Source: Methylacidiphilales bacterium (GTDB lineage Bacteria; Verrucomicrobiota; Verrucomicrobiia; Methylacidiphilales; UBA1321). From it: a stretch of 64,000 nucleotides of DNA. The DNA is taken from contig JAMFSY010000051.1 of the NCBI GenBank assembly GCA_026225555.1, positions 38,407 through 102,406 on the forward strand. Direction: 5' to 3'. Numbering within the stretch: the stretch's first letter is position 1; every line of letters starts with the position of its first letter. The notes beneath the pieces were generated by a model that saw nothing but the letters and a program-made list of their open reading frames with translations, ran no database searches and was not told the origin of the DNA. Both the position numbers and the translations under genes were made by a program. Shown in pieces: positions 33,284-41,854 of this stretch.

Positions 33284-34103
33284 TCCCCTCGTCCTTCTTC
33301 AATGGAAAAAATTTGTCCCACGCCTCCACCACGCCCTCCGCGATCGTCGCGGTGGCCACGTAGCCGCCGCCGGCGCGCACTTTCGCCTTCACCTCGTCCA
33401 CGGCGTTGCCGGGACAGGCCAGGTGCCAGGCGTATTTCTTTTCCATCATCGGCAGGTCGTTCAGGTGATCGCCCACCGCCATGATCTGCTGCGGGAGCAC
33501 ACCCAGGCCATTCGCGACCGCCTCCAGGCACGAGCCCTTGTGATAATTCTTGTGGCTGAACCGGAAGTAAATCGAGTTGCGCACCGCGACGAGATTCGGC
33601 CAGTTCTGCAATAGCGGCGTGATGTACGCTGAAATTTCGTCGGCCTCTTCCTCCGAGCTCGCAATGATGCCGACTGGCGAGCCTGCATCCTCGACCAGAT
33701 TCGCATCCGTATGCCGCGCGATATAATCGTCGATCAGTTTCCAGAGCGGCTTCACCGCGTCGAACAGCTGGCTGTGCAACACCTCGCACTTGCGGTTCCA
33801 CTCGAACCAGCCCACGCCGCGCCGATCCCGCACCAGCCAGACTTCGCGCTCCATCGCCACGACCCAGTCGGGCCAGATCGGCGCTTTGCGGCGGAGCAAT
33901 TCCTCGTGCAGGCTGTCCCAAGTGCGGCCGGTATTGATGATCCAGTAGACCTTGCCGCGCCTGCGCCACGCCACGAGCCGCTCAAAAAATTCGGTCGAGA
34001 TTGGACGTCCCTCGCCGTCCGCGATCGTGCCATCGAAATCGGTACACATCAACCGCAGCGAGTCCGAAAGCAACGCCGTCTTTTTCTTGTCCAGCGTCGT
34101 CAT
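33273..34103 (-). CDS. HAD-superfamily (Cof/SPP-like) phosphatase
   Basis: 276 residues. Motif I DFDGTIADGEG with nucleophile Asp, motif II INTGRTWDS, motif III Lys region, and motif IV GDHLNDLPMM; the cap is of type C2, as in Cof-type and sucrose-phosphate phosphatases. The cytoplasmic substrate is probably a sugar phosphate, not specified. Its start overlaps the stop of the small membrane-protein gene at 34100 (ATGA). Confidence 0.88.
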   Translation of the reverse strand: MTTLDKKKTALLSDSLRLMCTDFDGTIADGEGRPISTEFFERLVAWRRRGKVYWIINTGRTWDSLHEELLRRKAPIWPDWVVAMEREVWLVRDRRGVGWFEWNRKCEVLHSQLFDAVKPLWKLIDDYIARHTDANLVEDAGSPVGIIASSEEEADEISAYITPLLQNWPNLVAVRNSIYFRFSHKNYHKGSCLEAVANGLGVLPQQIMAVGDHLNDLPMMEKKYAWHLACPGNAVDEVKAKVRAGGGYVATATIAEGVVEAWDKFFPLKKDEGNAA

Positions 34104-34417
34104 GAGGAAGAGGAATCGCCCTTCGCGCGCCGACTGAGCCAGAATTCATAAACGCCGTAAAGCGCCGCAAGTAACGCCGTGCCGAGGAACGGTGGGAAAG
34201 TCGTTTGAAAGGGCAAAGCCCACCACAAGATCAACCCTAAAACAGCCAGGGCCGCGCCACCTCCCAGGAAAAATAGCGCCAGTGACGGATGCGAAAGCAT
34301 CCTCGAAATGTAAAGTTGGCGGACGAAATGGCAATCCCGCTCCTGCCGGAGTTCGAAAAAAATGTCTGGCGTCTTACCAACGGTTCCAATCTCTTCCAAG
34401 CTTTGATCCTTCGACAA
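34100..34417 (-). CDS. Small two-TM hypothetical membrane protein
   Basis: 105 residues with two TM segments (ALFFLGGGAALAVLGLILWW and PFLGTALLAALYGVYEFWL) and a polar N-terminus. The open frame begins at a TTG (34417) inside a half-copy of repeat B, so a later start is possible (a TTG six codons on, or an internal Met). Overlaps the HAD gene by 4 bases. Not recognised. Confidence 0.5.
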   Translation of the reverse strand: MSKDQSLEEIGTVGKTPDIFFELRQERDCHFVRQLYISRMLSHPSLALFFLGGGAALAVLGLILWWALPFQTTFPPFLGTALLAALYGVYEFWLSRRAKGDSSSS

Positions 34418-34425
34418 ACTCGACG
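34405..34425. repeat. Half-copy of repeat B
   Basis: GATCCTTCGACAAACTCGACG matches one arm of the repeat at 17806-17886 with a T-for-G type change (CAAACTC against CAAGCTC). No partner arm is near. It overlaps the apparent 5' end of the small membrane-protein gene. Confidence 0.5.
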
Positions 34426-34479
34426 CGACCCGCTTTCATGGGAGTCCTTTTTTCCATTCCCCCTACATCTTTCTTCTCC

Positions 34480-35235
34480 ATGCCGCACCTCACTCCCCTT
34501 CACTTCACCACTTGGGGCTGGTTGGCGGCGCTTGTTGGCGCACTGGCCATTGGGTCGGCCAAGGGAGGACTCACGGGCTTGGGCATTCTTCCCGTGGTCT
34601 GTTTTGCCGCGTGCCTTCCTGCCCGCGAATCGACGGGGTTGGTGCTGCCGTTGCTGATCGTTGGCGATCTTTGCGCCATCGGCGCGTATCGCCGGGTGGT
34701 GGACTGGAAAGTGTTTTGGAAACTCCTGCCGCCCGGACTCGTCGGCGTGGTGCTCGGCTATTTATGGATGGGCCATATCTCCGAGCCGGTCTTTCGCCCG
34801 CTCATTGGCGGCATCGTCCTCGCGCTGATCGCGCTGCAATTCCTGCGCAAGACGATGGGCGAACGGCTCGACCATATCTTCGACTCGCGCGGCTTCGGCC
34901 TCTTCATGGGCACACTGGCGGGCGTCACCACCATGATCGCCAACGCCGCCGGACCGGTCGCCAACCTTTATTTCCTTTCCGTTCGCCTGCCCAAATGGAA
35001 TCTCATCGGCACCTCGGCCTGGTTCTTCTTCGTCATCAACCTCAGCAAGGTTCCCTTCAGCGCGCACCTCGGCCTGATTAATAGTATCTCGCTCACGCTC
35101 TCCCTGGAACTCGCCCCTCTCGTTATCCTGGGTTTCTTTCTCGGGCGCTACCTGGCCGGAAAAATGCCGCAAAAGCTCTTTGAGAACTTTCTTCTCGCCT
35201 GCACCGCTCTCGGCGCGTTGCGGCTGATCTGGTAA
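34480..35235 (+). CDS. TauE/SafE-family membrane transporter
   Basis: 251 residues from the ATG at 34480, with about eight TM segments. GALAIGSAKGGLTGLGILPV, LVLPLLIVGDLCAIGAYRR and the second-half GTLAGVTTMIANAAGPVANLYFL match the sulfite/anion exporter family. Substrate may be a sulfur oxyanion or small organic acid; not determined. An in-frame ATG at 34438 would add 14 residues. Confidence 0.9.
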   Translation: MPHLTPLHFTTWGWLAALVGALAIGSAKGGLTGLGILPVVCFAACLPARESTGLVLPLLIVGDLCAIGAYRRVVDWKVFWKLLPPGLVGVVLGYLWMGHISEPVFRPLIGGIVLALIALQFLRKTMGERLDHIFDSRGFGLFMGTLAGVTTMIANAAGPVANLYFLSVRLPKWNLIGTSAWFFFVINLSKVPFSAHLGLINSISLTLSLELAPLVILGFFLGRYLAGKMPQKLFENFLLACTALGALRLIW

Positions 35236-35364
35236 CGGAAATCCCGCCAAAAAAAGCCGGATTGAGAAACGCCAAAGAAAGCGCATGCTTGATGGAAATG
35301 GAAAAGGCCCCAATTCTTCCCGCCAACGCCGGGTTCTAATAGGGAATCCATCCTCTTCTCTCCC

Positions 35365-36618
35365 ATGACCCTCCGCCGCGCGCCCGCTCTCAATCTCCCG
35401 AACCAGCTCACGGTCATGCGCCTGGGTATGTGCGGCCTGCTGCTCATCTCCCTGTCGTTCGATTGGCCTTATGCCGCGACGACGGCGCTGCTGATCTTCG
35501 CGATCGCCAGCCTTACCGATTGGCTCGATGGCGCGATCGCCCGCTCCCGGGGCTTGGTCACCGATCTCGGCAAGCTGCTCGATCCCCTCGCCGATAAAAT
35601 TCTCATCATCGGCACGCTGGTCGCGCTCGTTTGGGATCATGTCGCGCCGATGTGGATGGTTGTCGTCATCATCGCCCGCGAATTCCTCATCACCGGCCTG
35701 CGCATGATCGCCGCGCACAAGCAGAGGATCATGGCCGCAGAACGGGTCGGCAAGCACAAGACCATCTCGCAAATCGTCGCCATCCTTACCTCGCTCACTT
35801 ACCTTAGCCTGGGTGAATTCGGACTGCAGAATACCCGCATCGCGCATGCGCTGGCGTTTGCCGAGACACCGTTTTATTGGATCGCGCTGGTCATCACGGT
35901 TGTTTCCGGCGCGATTTATTTCTGGCGGAATACCGCGATGCTGAACGATACCCTCGCCGATCCGCCGGAGGCCGCGCCCGTCGCGCCGATTCCCGTCGCC
36001 ACCATCGATAGCGCTCCGGCTCCAGTCGAGCCCGCCGCGCCGGGCAATCCGGCGTTCAAGGAGTGGGAGGCCATTGTCGAGGCGCTCGGTCATGGCGCGC
36101 AAATCGTGCTCCTGCGCAAGGGCGGCATCGCCGAGGGCCGCGCCGGATTCAAGGTGAAGCATCCGAAATTCTGGCTCTTCCCCACCCGCTTTCATCAGCA
36201 GTGGGAAAAGACCAAGCCTGAGTTGCGCCGCTACCTCACTCCCACCGTCGAAGCGCCAAAGGAATTTTCGCTCAGCTATTTCGCCGAGGTCACCGACGCC
36301 ATTTATCTTTCCACCTGGGAACAGGTCGAGCGGCTGAGCGGCGTCCACTTCTGGGGCGAGGAAATCCTGCGCGAACGCTTTGGTTACCACGAACGTCCTG
36401 GTATGGAGGCGGGCCTGCATCTCCTCATCGTCCGCGTTTACCGCATCAATCTGCCGCACCTGCTCGCGCCTTCGCCCGCTTATGAGGGCTGTAAATCGTG
36501 GATCGAAGTGCCCGTCGATTGGTCGCGCGATATCGCCGCGCCGGTCGTCCGGGACGAGGAGTTCGCCACGCGCCGCAGTCAGATTCTTGCCGCCGTCGCC
36601 ATTCCCGCCGCCGCATGA
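35365..36618 (+). CDS. pgsA: Phosphatidylglycerophosphate synthase fused to DUF1802
   Basis: 417 residues. Residues 5-195 are a complete PgsA (CDP-diacylglycerol to phosphatidylglycerophosphate) with the CDP-alcohol motif DWLDGAIARSRG...DPLAD and TM segments. Residues 200-228 are a Pro/Ala-rich linker. Residues 229-410 form a DUF1802 domain (FKEWEAIVEALGHGAQIVLLRKGGI, KFWLFPTRFHQQWE). DUF1802 proteins are usually separate and uncharacterised. The C-terminus overlaps the DJ-1 gene (ATGA). The domain would face the cytoplasm and might regulate phosphatidylglycerol synthesis (inference). Confidence 0.9.
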   Translation: MTLRRAPALNLPNQLTVMRLGMCGLLLISLSFDWPYAATTALLIFAIASLTDWLDGAIARSRGLVTDLGKLLDPLADKILIIGTLVALVWDHVAPMWMVVVIIAREFLITGLRMIAAHKQRIMAAERVGKHKTISQIVAILTSLTYLSLGEFGLQNTRIAHALAFAETPFYWIALVITVVSGAIYFWRNTAMLNDTLADPPEAAPVAPIPVATIDSAPAPVEPAAPGNPAFKEWEAIVEALGHGAQIVLLRKGGIAEGRAGFKVKHPKFWLFPTRFHQQWEKTKPELRRYLTPTVEAPKEFSLSYFAEVTDAIYLSTWEQVERLSGVHFWGEEILRERFGYHERPGMEAGLHLLIVRVYRINLPHLLAPSPAYEGCKSWIEVPVDWSRDIAAPVVRDEEFATRRSQILAAVAIPAAA

Positions 36619-37169
36619 GCGCGCTAGTCCTGCTCGCCCCCGGCTTCGAGGAGATCGAGGCCATCACCGTGATCGACATCCTGCGCCGGGCGGAAATCGA
36701 GACCGTCGTCGCGGGACTTGTCACCAATCCAATTCCCGCCTCGCGTGGCACCCGGCACCTGGCCGACGTTCATCTCGCGGATGTCGATCCCGCGCGCGAA
36801 TTCGAGGTCCTTGTTTTGCCCGACGGCGTGGAGGGCTCGAAACATCTGGCCGCTCATCCCGGCGTTAAACCATGGCTCGATCGCCAGCGCGAACGCGGCC
36901 ATTGGGTCGCCGCTATTTGCGCCGCGCCGACCGCGCTTCTCGCCCACGGCTGGCTGCGATCGGAGCAAAGAATCATCTCTCATCCTTCCGTCCAAAATCA
37001 ATTTCCCAAAGGGCAGATTCAGTCCAGCCAACGTGTGGTTGTGGATGGCCAACTGATCACCAGTCTCGCTGCTGGCAGCGCCATGGAGTTCGCCTTCGAG
37101 ATCGTGCGGCAGTTACGCGGGCCCGAGGCCGTGACCAAAGTGAATCAAGGAGTCTGCGCGGCGATGTAG
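36615..37169 (+). CDS. DJ-1/PfpI-family protein (YajL-like)
   Basis: 184 residues from the ATG at 36615. LLAPGFEEIEAI carries the conserved Glu, and AICAAPTALLAHGWL the nucleophile Cys; family members act in oxidative or carbonyl stress and possibly deglycation. Coupled by a 4-base overlap to the pgsA-DUF1802 fusion. Length and motifs match YajL/DJ-1 rather than the PfpI/YhbO type at 54198. Confidence 0.9.
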   Translation: MSALVLLAPGFEEIEAITVIDILRRAEIETVVAGLVTNPIPASRGTRHLADVHLADVDPAREFEVLVLPDGVEGSKHLAAHPGVKPWLDRQRERGHWVAAICAAPTALLAHGWLRSEQRIISHPSVQNQFPKGQIQSSQRVVVDGQLITSLAAGSAMEFAFEIVRQLRGPEAVTKVNQGVCAAM

Positions 37170-37203
37170 GTCCAGGAAGCGGGCCAGCCTCGCCAGCCTC
37201 CCT

Positions 37204-39276
37204 CTACCGTCCCCGGGCCAATAGCCGCTCGGCTTCTTCGAGAGCTACGCGACCACCCTCCGCGTCGCCCAGTTCCTGGCGAACGGCGCCGAGATTATGC
37301 CAGGCGCGCGCGAGTTCCGGGTCGAGCGATACCGCCTGCTCGTAATGTTTTCGGGCCTTCTCGAGATCGCCCAATTGGTGATAAGCCACCCCGGCATCGA
37401 GCCAGAGCACAGGCCGTTCGGGCGTGAAGGCCAGGGCCCGTTCATAGGCGCGGATCGCCTCGGCGTACTCGGCCTGGTCGTAAAGATGAAAGCCGACCTC
37501 AATCCATGCGAGCGCGGGCAATTCCATTTCACCGGCGGGCGCGGCCGCCTTCTCGCAAACCGTGAGAGCCTCTTCCAACCGCTGGGTGCGGGCCAAAATC
37601 ATGGCCAGGTAGTGCCCGGCGAGCGGGTAGCCCGGCTGCCATTCCAGTACCTTGCGAAAGGCATCTTCGGCTTCTTCCAGGCGATCCTGCTGGAAACAAA
37701 TCGCTCCCAGCTTGAACGCGGGATCGGCGTACTCCGGCTTGTGCTCCAGGGCATTGCGGCAGCAGGTCTCCGCCTCTTCCATTTCTTCCACCGCGCAAAG
37801 CGAACCGGCGAGATTATCCCAGGCGCGGGCGTAATCGGGCTTGAGGGTGACCGCGCGGTTGAGCGATTCAACCGACTCCTCGAATTCTCCCAATTGAAAC
37901 TGAAGCGCGCCGAGGTTGCACCAGATCTTCGGCTGGTTGGCTTCGAGTTCGAGCGCGTGCCGGTAGCAATCCAGCGCCGGCCGCAGCATCCCCTCCTCAT
38001 GCTGGATCATGCCGTCGTTAAACCAGGCCTGAATGTTCTGCGGGTTGAGCTCGCGGGCCCGCTGATAGGCCATCATCGCGTGCTTGTTTTCGTGATTGTT
38101 CTGAAAGGCGAGCCCCAGATGAAACCAGACTTCGCTCGTTTGTTCCTTGGGCAACAGGTCCATCTCCATGTTGCGCAGATGGGCCTCCGCCTCCGCCAGG
38201 GAACCGGCTTCGATCCACTGGAAAATATCCTCGAGCCGCACGGAGGGTGGGGGCGGTGGCTGGGCGGGCTGGACCGGGTGGCGCAACGCGATGGTCTTGC
38301 CCGTCGCGGTCATCGAAGCCAGCTGGGTTTCAATTTCCTCCATCAACTCGGAGATCAACTGCGTCCGGATCTGCACATCGTCGCGAGGCGCATCTTCCAG
38401 GGTGACGGAAGTGTTGATGAAAATGTCCTGGGCCTCGAGCGTGGCCAGCAGCAGCGTGACATGGCCCTCGAGAAACTCGAGCCACTGCGTCGGCGCGATG
38501 GAACGCGGCAGGCGCATCGGGCGAGGCGCGGTTTCGCAAAGCGCCGCGGCCTGGGTGAGAAGGCGGGACATGGTCTCATCGAGCTTCTTTTGCGCGTCCG
38601 GCCAGGGCGTCTCCGAGGGACTGCCCGCGTTGGCCTGGATGCGGCTGCGATCCACGGTCAGCCTGCCCGTGCGTTTGATCAGTGCGGCAGCGCTCGGACG
38701 ATGATGCGTCGGGCTCTTGACCCCCATCGATTCCGGGGCGATGGCGCTCAGCGGCGTGGGCGCCAGTCCGCCCTTCGAACCGGCTTCGCGATGGCGAATT
38801 CCCAGCCGCTTCATCGCGTCAGTGATCTTCTGTTCAAGCTGCGTCTCATCAGTATCGAGCGCCTGCGCCCGTTCGTAGACCGCATAGGCTGCCTGGGCCA
38901 GATCGAAATCCTCCTCGAAATGGAGCGCGAAACGGTAGAGCAGTGGCACCGATTGGGGATTCGCCGCGAGCCTGCTGAAGGTTTCCTTCTGCCGGGGCGT
39001 CAGGGAAATGGAGAGGACGGAGAGAGAAGGCAGCGGGTCCTTGCTGCCGGTCGCACGCTGCTTTTGCCGCGCGGCGTCGTGGACTTCCTTCACCTTTTGC
39101 TTGCGCTGGTTCCAGAGCTGCTCGATGGCCGCCACGACCACTTGGAGGGTTTGCAGCGTATCGACCGACTTCTGGTCGAAGCAGAGGATGAGCAACTGGC
39201 GCCAATGCCGAATTTCCGCCGGATCGCGTTCTATTTTGCCGAGAACATCTTGGGCGGCCTGCGTGGTGAAATTCAT
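37204..39276 (-). CDS. TPR-repeat protein
   Basis: 690 residues from the ATG at 39276 (the open frame runs further, to 39813, but over another gene). The N-terminal 430 residues are helical, without signal or TM, with a Ser/Thr/Pro-rich middle. About residues 450-690 contain at least six tetratricopeptide repeats (EVWFHLGLAFQNNHENKHAM, AWFNDGMIQHEEGMLRPALD, WCNLGALQFQLGEFEESVES and so on). A cytoplasmic scaffold or protein-binding module; partners unknown. Divergent from the polytopic membrane protein. Confidence 0.85.
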   Translation of the reverse strand: MNFTTQAAQDVLGKIERDPAEIRHWRQLLILCFDQKSVDTLQTLQVVVAAIEQLWNQRKQKVKEVHDAARQKQRATGSKDPLPSLSVLSISLTPRQKETFSRLAANPQSVPLLYRFALHFEEDFDLAQAAYAVYERAQALDTDETQLEQKITDAMKRLGIRHREAGSKGGLAPTPLSAIAPESMGVKSPTHHRPSAAALIKRTGRLTVDRSRIQANAGSPSETPWPDAQKKLDETMSRLLTQAAALCETAPRPMRLPRSIAPTQWLEFLEGHVTLLLATLEAQDIFINTSVTLEDAPRDDVQIRTQLISELMEEIETQLASMTATGKTIALRHPVQPAQPPPPPSVRLEDIFQWIEAGSLAEAEAHLRNMEMDLLPKEQTSEVWFHLGLAFQNNHENKHAMMAYQRARELNPQNIQAWFNDGMIQHEEGMLRPALDCYRHALELEANQPKIWCNLGALQFQLGEFEESVESLNRAVTLKPDYARAWDNLAGSLCAVEEMEEAETCCRNALEHKPEYADPAFKLGAICFQQDRLEEAEDAFRKVLEWQPGYPLAGHYLAMILARTQRLEEALTVCEKAAAPAGEMELPALAWIEVGFHLYDQAEYAEAIRAYERALAFTPERPVLWLDAGVAYHQLGDLEKARKHYEQAVSLDPELARAWHNLGAVRQELGDAEGGRVALEEAERLLARGR

Positions 39277-39438
39277 AATGACGCTGAGCAAGCTACGATG
39301 CTTGAGCGCGTCCAAAGCGCAAGACTGATCATTGGGAATGTATCGGTCGAAGTTGCCGGCGAAATCACCTCTCAATAGACGCGGCCTAAAATTTTCCCGC
39401 CGCCTACGGAACAATTTCTCCTTTAGGGCCCGGGGCAG

Positions 39439-41655
39439 GTGTGGTTCGATGACGCGGTGTCGAATGAAAAGGACGCCCCTCTCGCGCAACGCCTGAACCA
39501 TAAGGTTTACCATCTCGGCGTACTGGTGGTCCTGCTCTACTTCCTCGCCAACAGCTTTCGGCCTGTGCTGGACAATGTGGACCTCGGATGGCATGTCGCC
39601 CAAGGCCGATGGATGGTGGAGCGCGGGGCAATCTATCGTCACGATGTGCTGAATTACGCGACCTTCGGGCGACCACTGATCAATGAATACCCGTTCTTCC
39701 AGATCGCGCTCTATCTCGCAACGGAACTCGGCTGGTGGGGGCCGTGCCTGCTTACCGCTGCAGCCTATGCGATTTTGATCGGCGCGCTGGCCCGCGCAGC
39801 CAAGGCCTTTCATCTCGAGGGCTCGGCTCCGATGCTGGCAACCTTCGCGACGACCATCCTTTACTTGCTACTCGCCTTTCCCCTCCGGCCGCATCTCGTC
39901 ACTTACCTGGGGGTGATCCTCTCGGGCATCTTCCTCCTGCGACATCGGGAAGCCCGAAGCTGGACCGAATTCTGGCCCCTCGCCTTGGGGCAAATCATCT
40001 GGACCAATTCTCACAGCGCTTTCGTCCTCGGCCCCCTGATGGCGGGCCTTTTCGGCCTGGAGATGACTTTGCGACGCGGGATTCGAGACCGGGCGATACC
40101 GTGGGAAGCAGCGCGCACCTGGGGCGGCGTCTTCCTATTGATCCTTCTCGCCTGCTTCGTGAACCCCTTTGGCGTCGCTCGCTTTTATCCGCCTTTTTAC
40201 CAGGACCGCCTTGAATCGATCCGCGCCTACGTTTCGGAAATGCGTCCGCTGCCCGGAGGTTTTTCCACCCTTTACGGTGTCGTGACTCTTTTCGCGGTCG
40301 CCACGGTCATTCTCGCCGCGATCCGCCGCCGTGGGGCCATCTCCTATAGCCTGATCCTGCCTGCGATCCCACTCTTTCTCGAATCCCAATCGGTCCAGAA
40401 AGCGTGGCCGGTTTTCGGCTTATTCTTTCCTCTTCTCGTTTTGAGCACCGGCGCTTTTTCCAGCAAGAACGCGGCCCGTCCGGCCTCCTGGCCCAGTCTG
40501 GCGGGAAATTTCATTGTGACGGCGGGAGTGGCCCTGTTCTTCCTCATGCGCGTCAACGGCAGTTCCAGCATCAGCCTCCAGGTTCTCTGGCGGGAATACG
40601 ATCTCAACCGGCGTGAAGTTTGCTCCCAAGCCGCGGTGTGGATGAAGGCGCATGGCATTGAAGGACGGCTGCTCCATCGTTGCGAGGACGGCGGAATGCT
40701 GCAGGAGGCGGGCTACGATCAGGGCGAAACCTTCGGCGATACCGGCTTTGGGAAATATGACGAGAACTTCATCCACACCATCTCGCTCTTAAGCGCGCGC
40801 CCCGCGCTGCTTCCGCGCTATTTACAGGCCTATCGCCCCGATTACATCGTCTGCGGCAATTTCTGTTATGAGTGGCCTTACTACCTGCGACAGTCGGACT
40901 GGCGTCCGATCTTCTATTCGCCCAACAGCTCCGTCTGGACGCGACCCGAAACCCGTCCCGATTTGCCTACGATCAATGACGGCGAAATCGAGGCGGCCTT
41001 CGATCAGGAAATGACGGCGCACGGACATCCCGTCGATCTCTCCCTCTTTGGGCGGGACATCCTCGCGTTGGATTCGATGGGCCTGGAGGACTTCGCTTTT
41101 CTCAAGCTTACGTCGCTACCCGCAGATCTGCATCGGACGCCCTGGTATTGGGAGGCGGCCCGGATTCTTTGTTTCACCACCCCGCGCTTCTCGGAAGAAC
41201 ATCGCCACCAGTTTCTCGCCGAGGCGGATCGCCTGCACGACGACAGCTTGACCGCCGAATTCCGCGCTTATGCCCGTGATGCGGCTGGCGACCCCGAAGC
41301 CGCCCGGCAAATTCTCGCGGCGTTGCCGCCGGACCAACTCGGCAGTCACGCGTTGGATCTCCTGCTGGGAATCGATCTTGAACAGAATCGTCCCGAGGCC
41401 CTGGTCCTGGCCGAACGAAAACGGGGATTTGAACTGGGCGACGGACTGTACTGGGAATACGTGGCCCAGGCGGAGACACGGGCGGGACATCAAACCGAGG
41501 CCGCACACGCCTGGAAGAAAGCCGTCTTTTTCTATCCCGACGATGCCGATTTGATGAGAAAAGCCGGAGAGTTCGCCATTCAGTTTCACGATACTGGCTT
41601 GGCCCGGGAGATTGAAAGCGGCGCGATCATTGGTCCCGCTCCCCGCCAAGACTGA
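39439..41655 (+). CDS. Polytopic membrane protein, glycosyltransferase-like, with soluble C-terminal domain
   Basis: About 738 residues; GTG at 39439 or 39457 as start. Residues 25-370 carry about ten TM segments with a DLGWHVAQGRWMVERG motif in the first periplasmic loop, reminiscent of GT-C/PMT-like enzymes and DUF-type polytopic proteins. Residues 385-500 form a soluble domain (REYDLNRREVCSQAAVWMKAHGI), and the C-terminal 130 residues are TPR-like helices (GLYWEYVAQAETRAGHQTEA). Family unproven. Confidence 0.7.
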   Translation: MWFDDAVSNEKDAPLAQRLNHKVYHLGVLVVLLYFLANSFRPVLDNVDLGWHVAQGRWMVERGAIYRHDVLNYATFGRPLINEYPFFQIALYLATELGWWGPCLLTAAAYAILIGALARAAKAFHLEGSAPMLATFATTILYLLLAFPLRPHLVTYLGVILSGIFLLRHREARSWTEFWPLALGQIIWTNSHSAFVLGPLMAGLFGLEMTLRRGIRDRAIPWEAARTWGGVFLLILLACFVNPFGVARFYPPFYQDRLESIRAYVSEMRPLPGGFSTLYGVVTLFAVATVILAAIRRRGAISYSLILPAIPLFLESQSVQKAWPVFGLFFPLLVLSTGAFSSKNAARPASWPSLAGNFIVTAGVALFFLMRVNGSSSISLQVLWREYDLNRREVCSQAAVWMKAHGIEGRLLHRCEDGGMLQEAGYDQGETFGDTGFGKYDENFIHTISLLSARPALLPRYLQAYRPDYIVCGNFCYEWPYYLRQSDWRPIFYSPNSSVWTRPETRPDLPTINDGEIEAAFDQEMTAHGHPVDLSLFGRDILALDSMGLEDFAFLKLTSLPADLHRTPWYWEAARILCFTTPRFSEEHRHQFLAEADRLHDDSLTAEFRAYARDAAGDPEAARQILAALPPDQLGSHALDLLLGIDLEQNRPEALVLAERKRGFELGDGLYWEYVAQAETRAGHQTEAAHAWKKAVFFYPDDADLMRKAGEFAIQFHDTGLAREIESGAIIGPAPRQD

Positions 41656-41786
41656 TCAAGAGATGTTTTCTCCGGTCAAAATGAGCGAACGTCGTGACTT
41701 GCCTGCGCAAAATATCTAGGCCAATTACCTAGACCCCGTCTCCGAATCCCACGCCACGGGAGGGTACTTCTGGACTCTTCTTTTTC

Positions 41787-41802
41787 TGGCATGGCGCCTG
41801 CC
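41787..41802 (+). promoter_or_regulatory. Sigma-54-type -24/-12 promoter of CFA synthase
   Basis: TGGCATGGCGCCTGCC has GG (41788-41789) and GC (41800-41801) separated by exactly 10 bases, matching TGGCACG-N4-TTGCA well. Expected start near 41813, 42 bases before the gene. No activator site was identified. The rest of the 199-base gap shows nothing else. Confidence 0.55.
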
Positions 41803-41854
41803 AAGTCTTTATCTTTTGTAGTGCTAGTCGGGTAACCTTCCACGGAGACTTTCG

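Noticed and set aside
37297..39378. 693-codon open frame on the plus strand
   Set aside because: Antisense shadow of the TPR gene; repetitive GLGLV-like composition mirrors the TPR codons.
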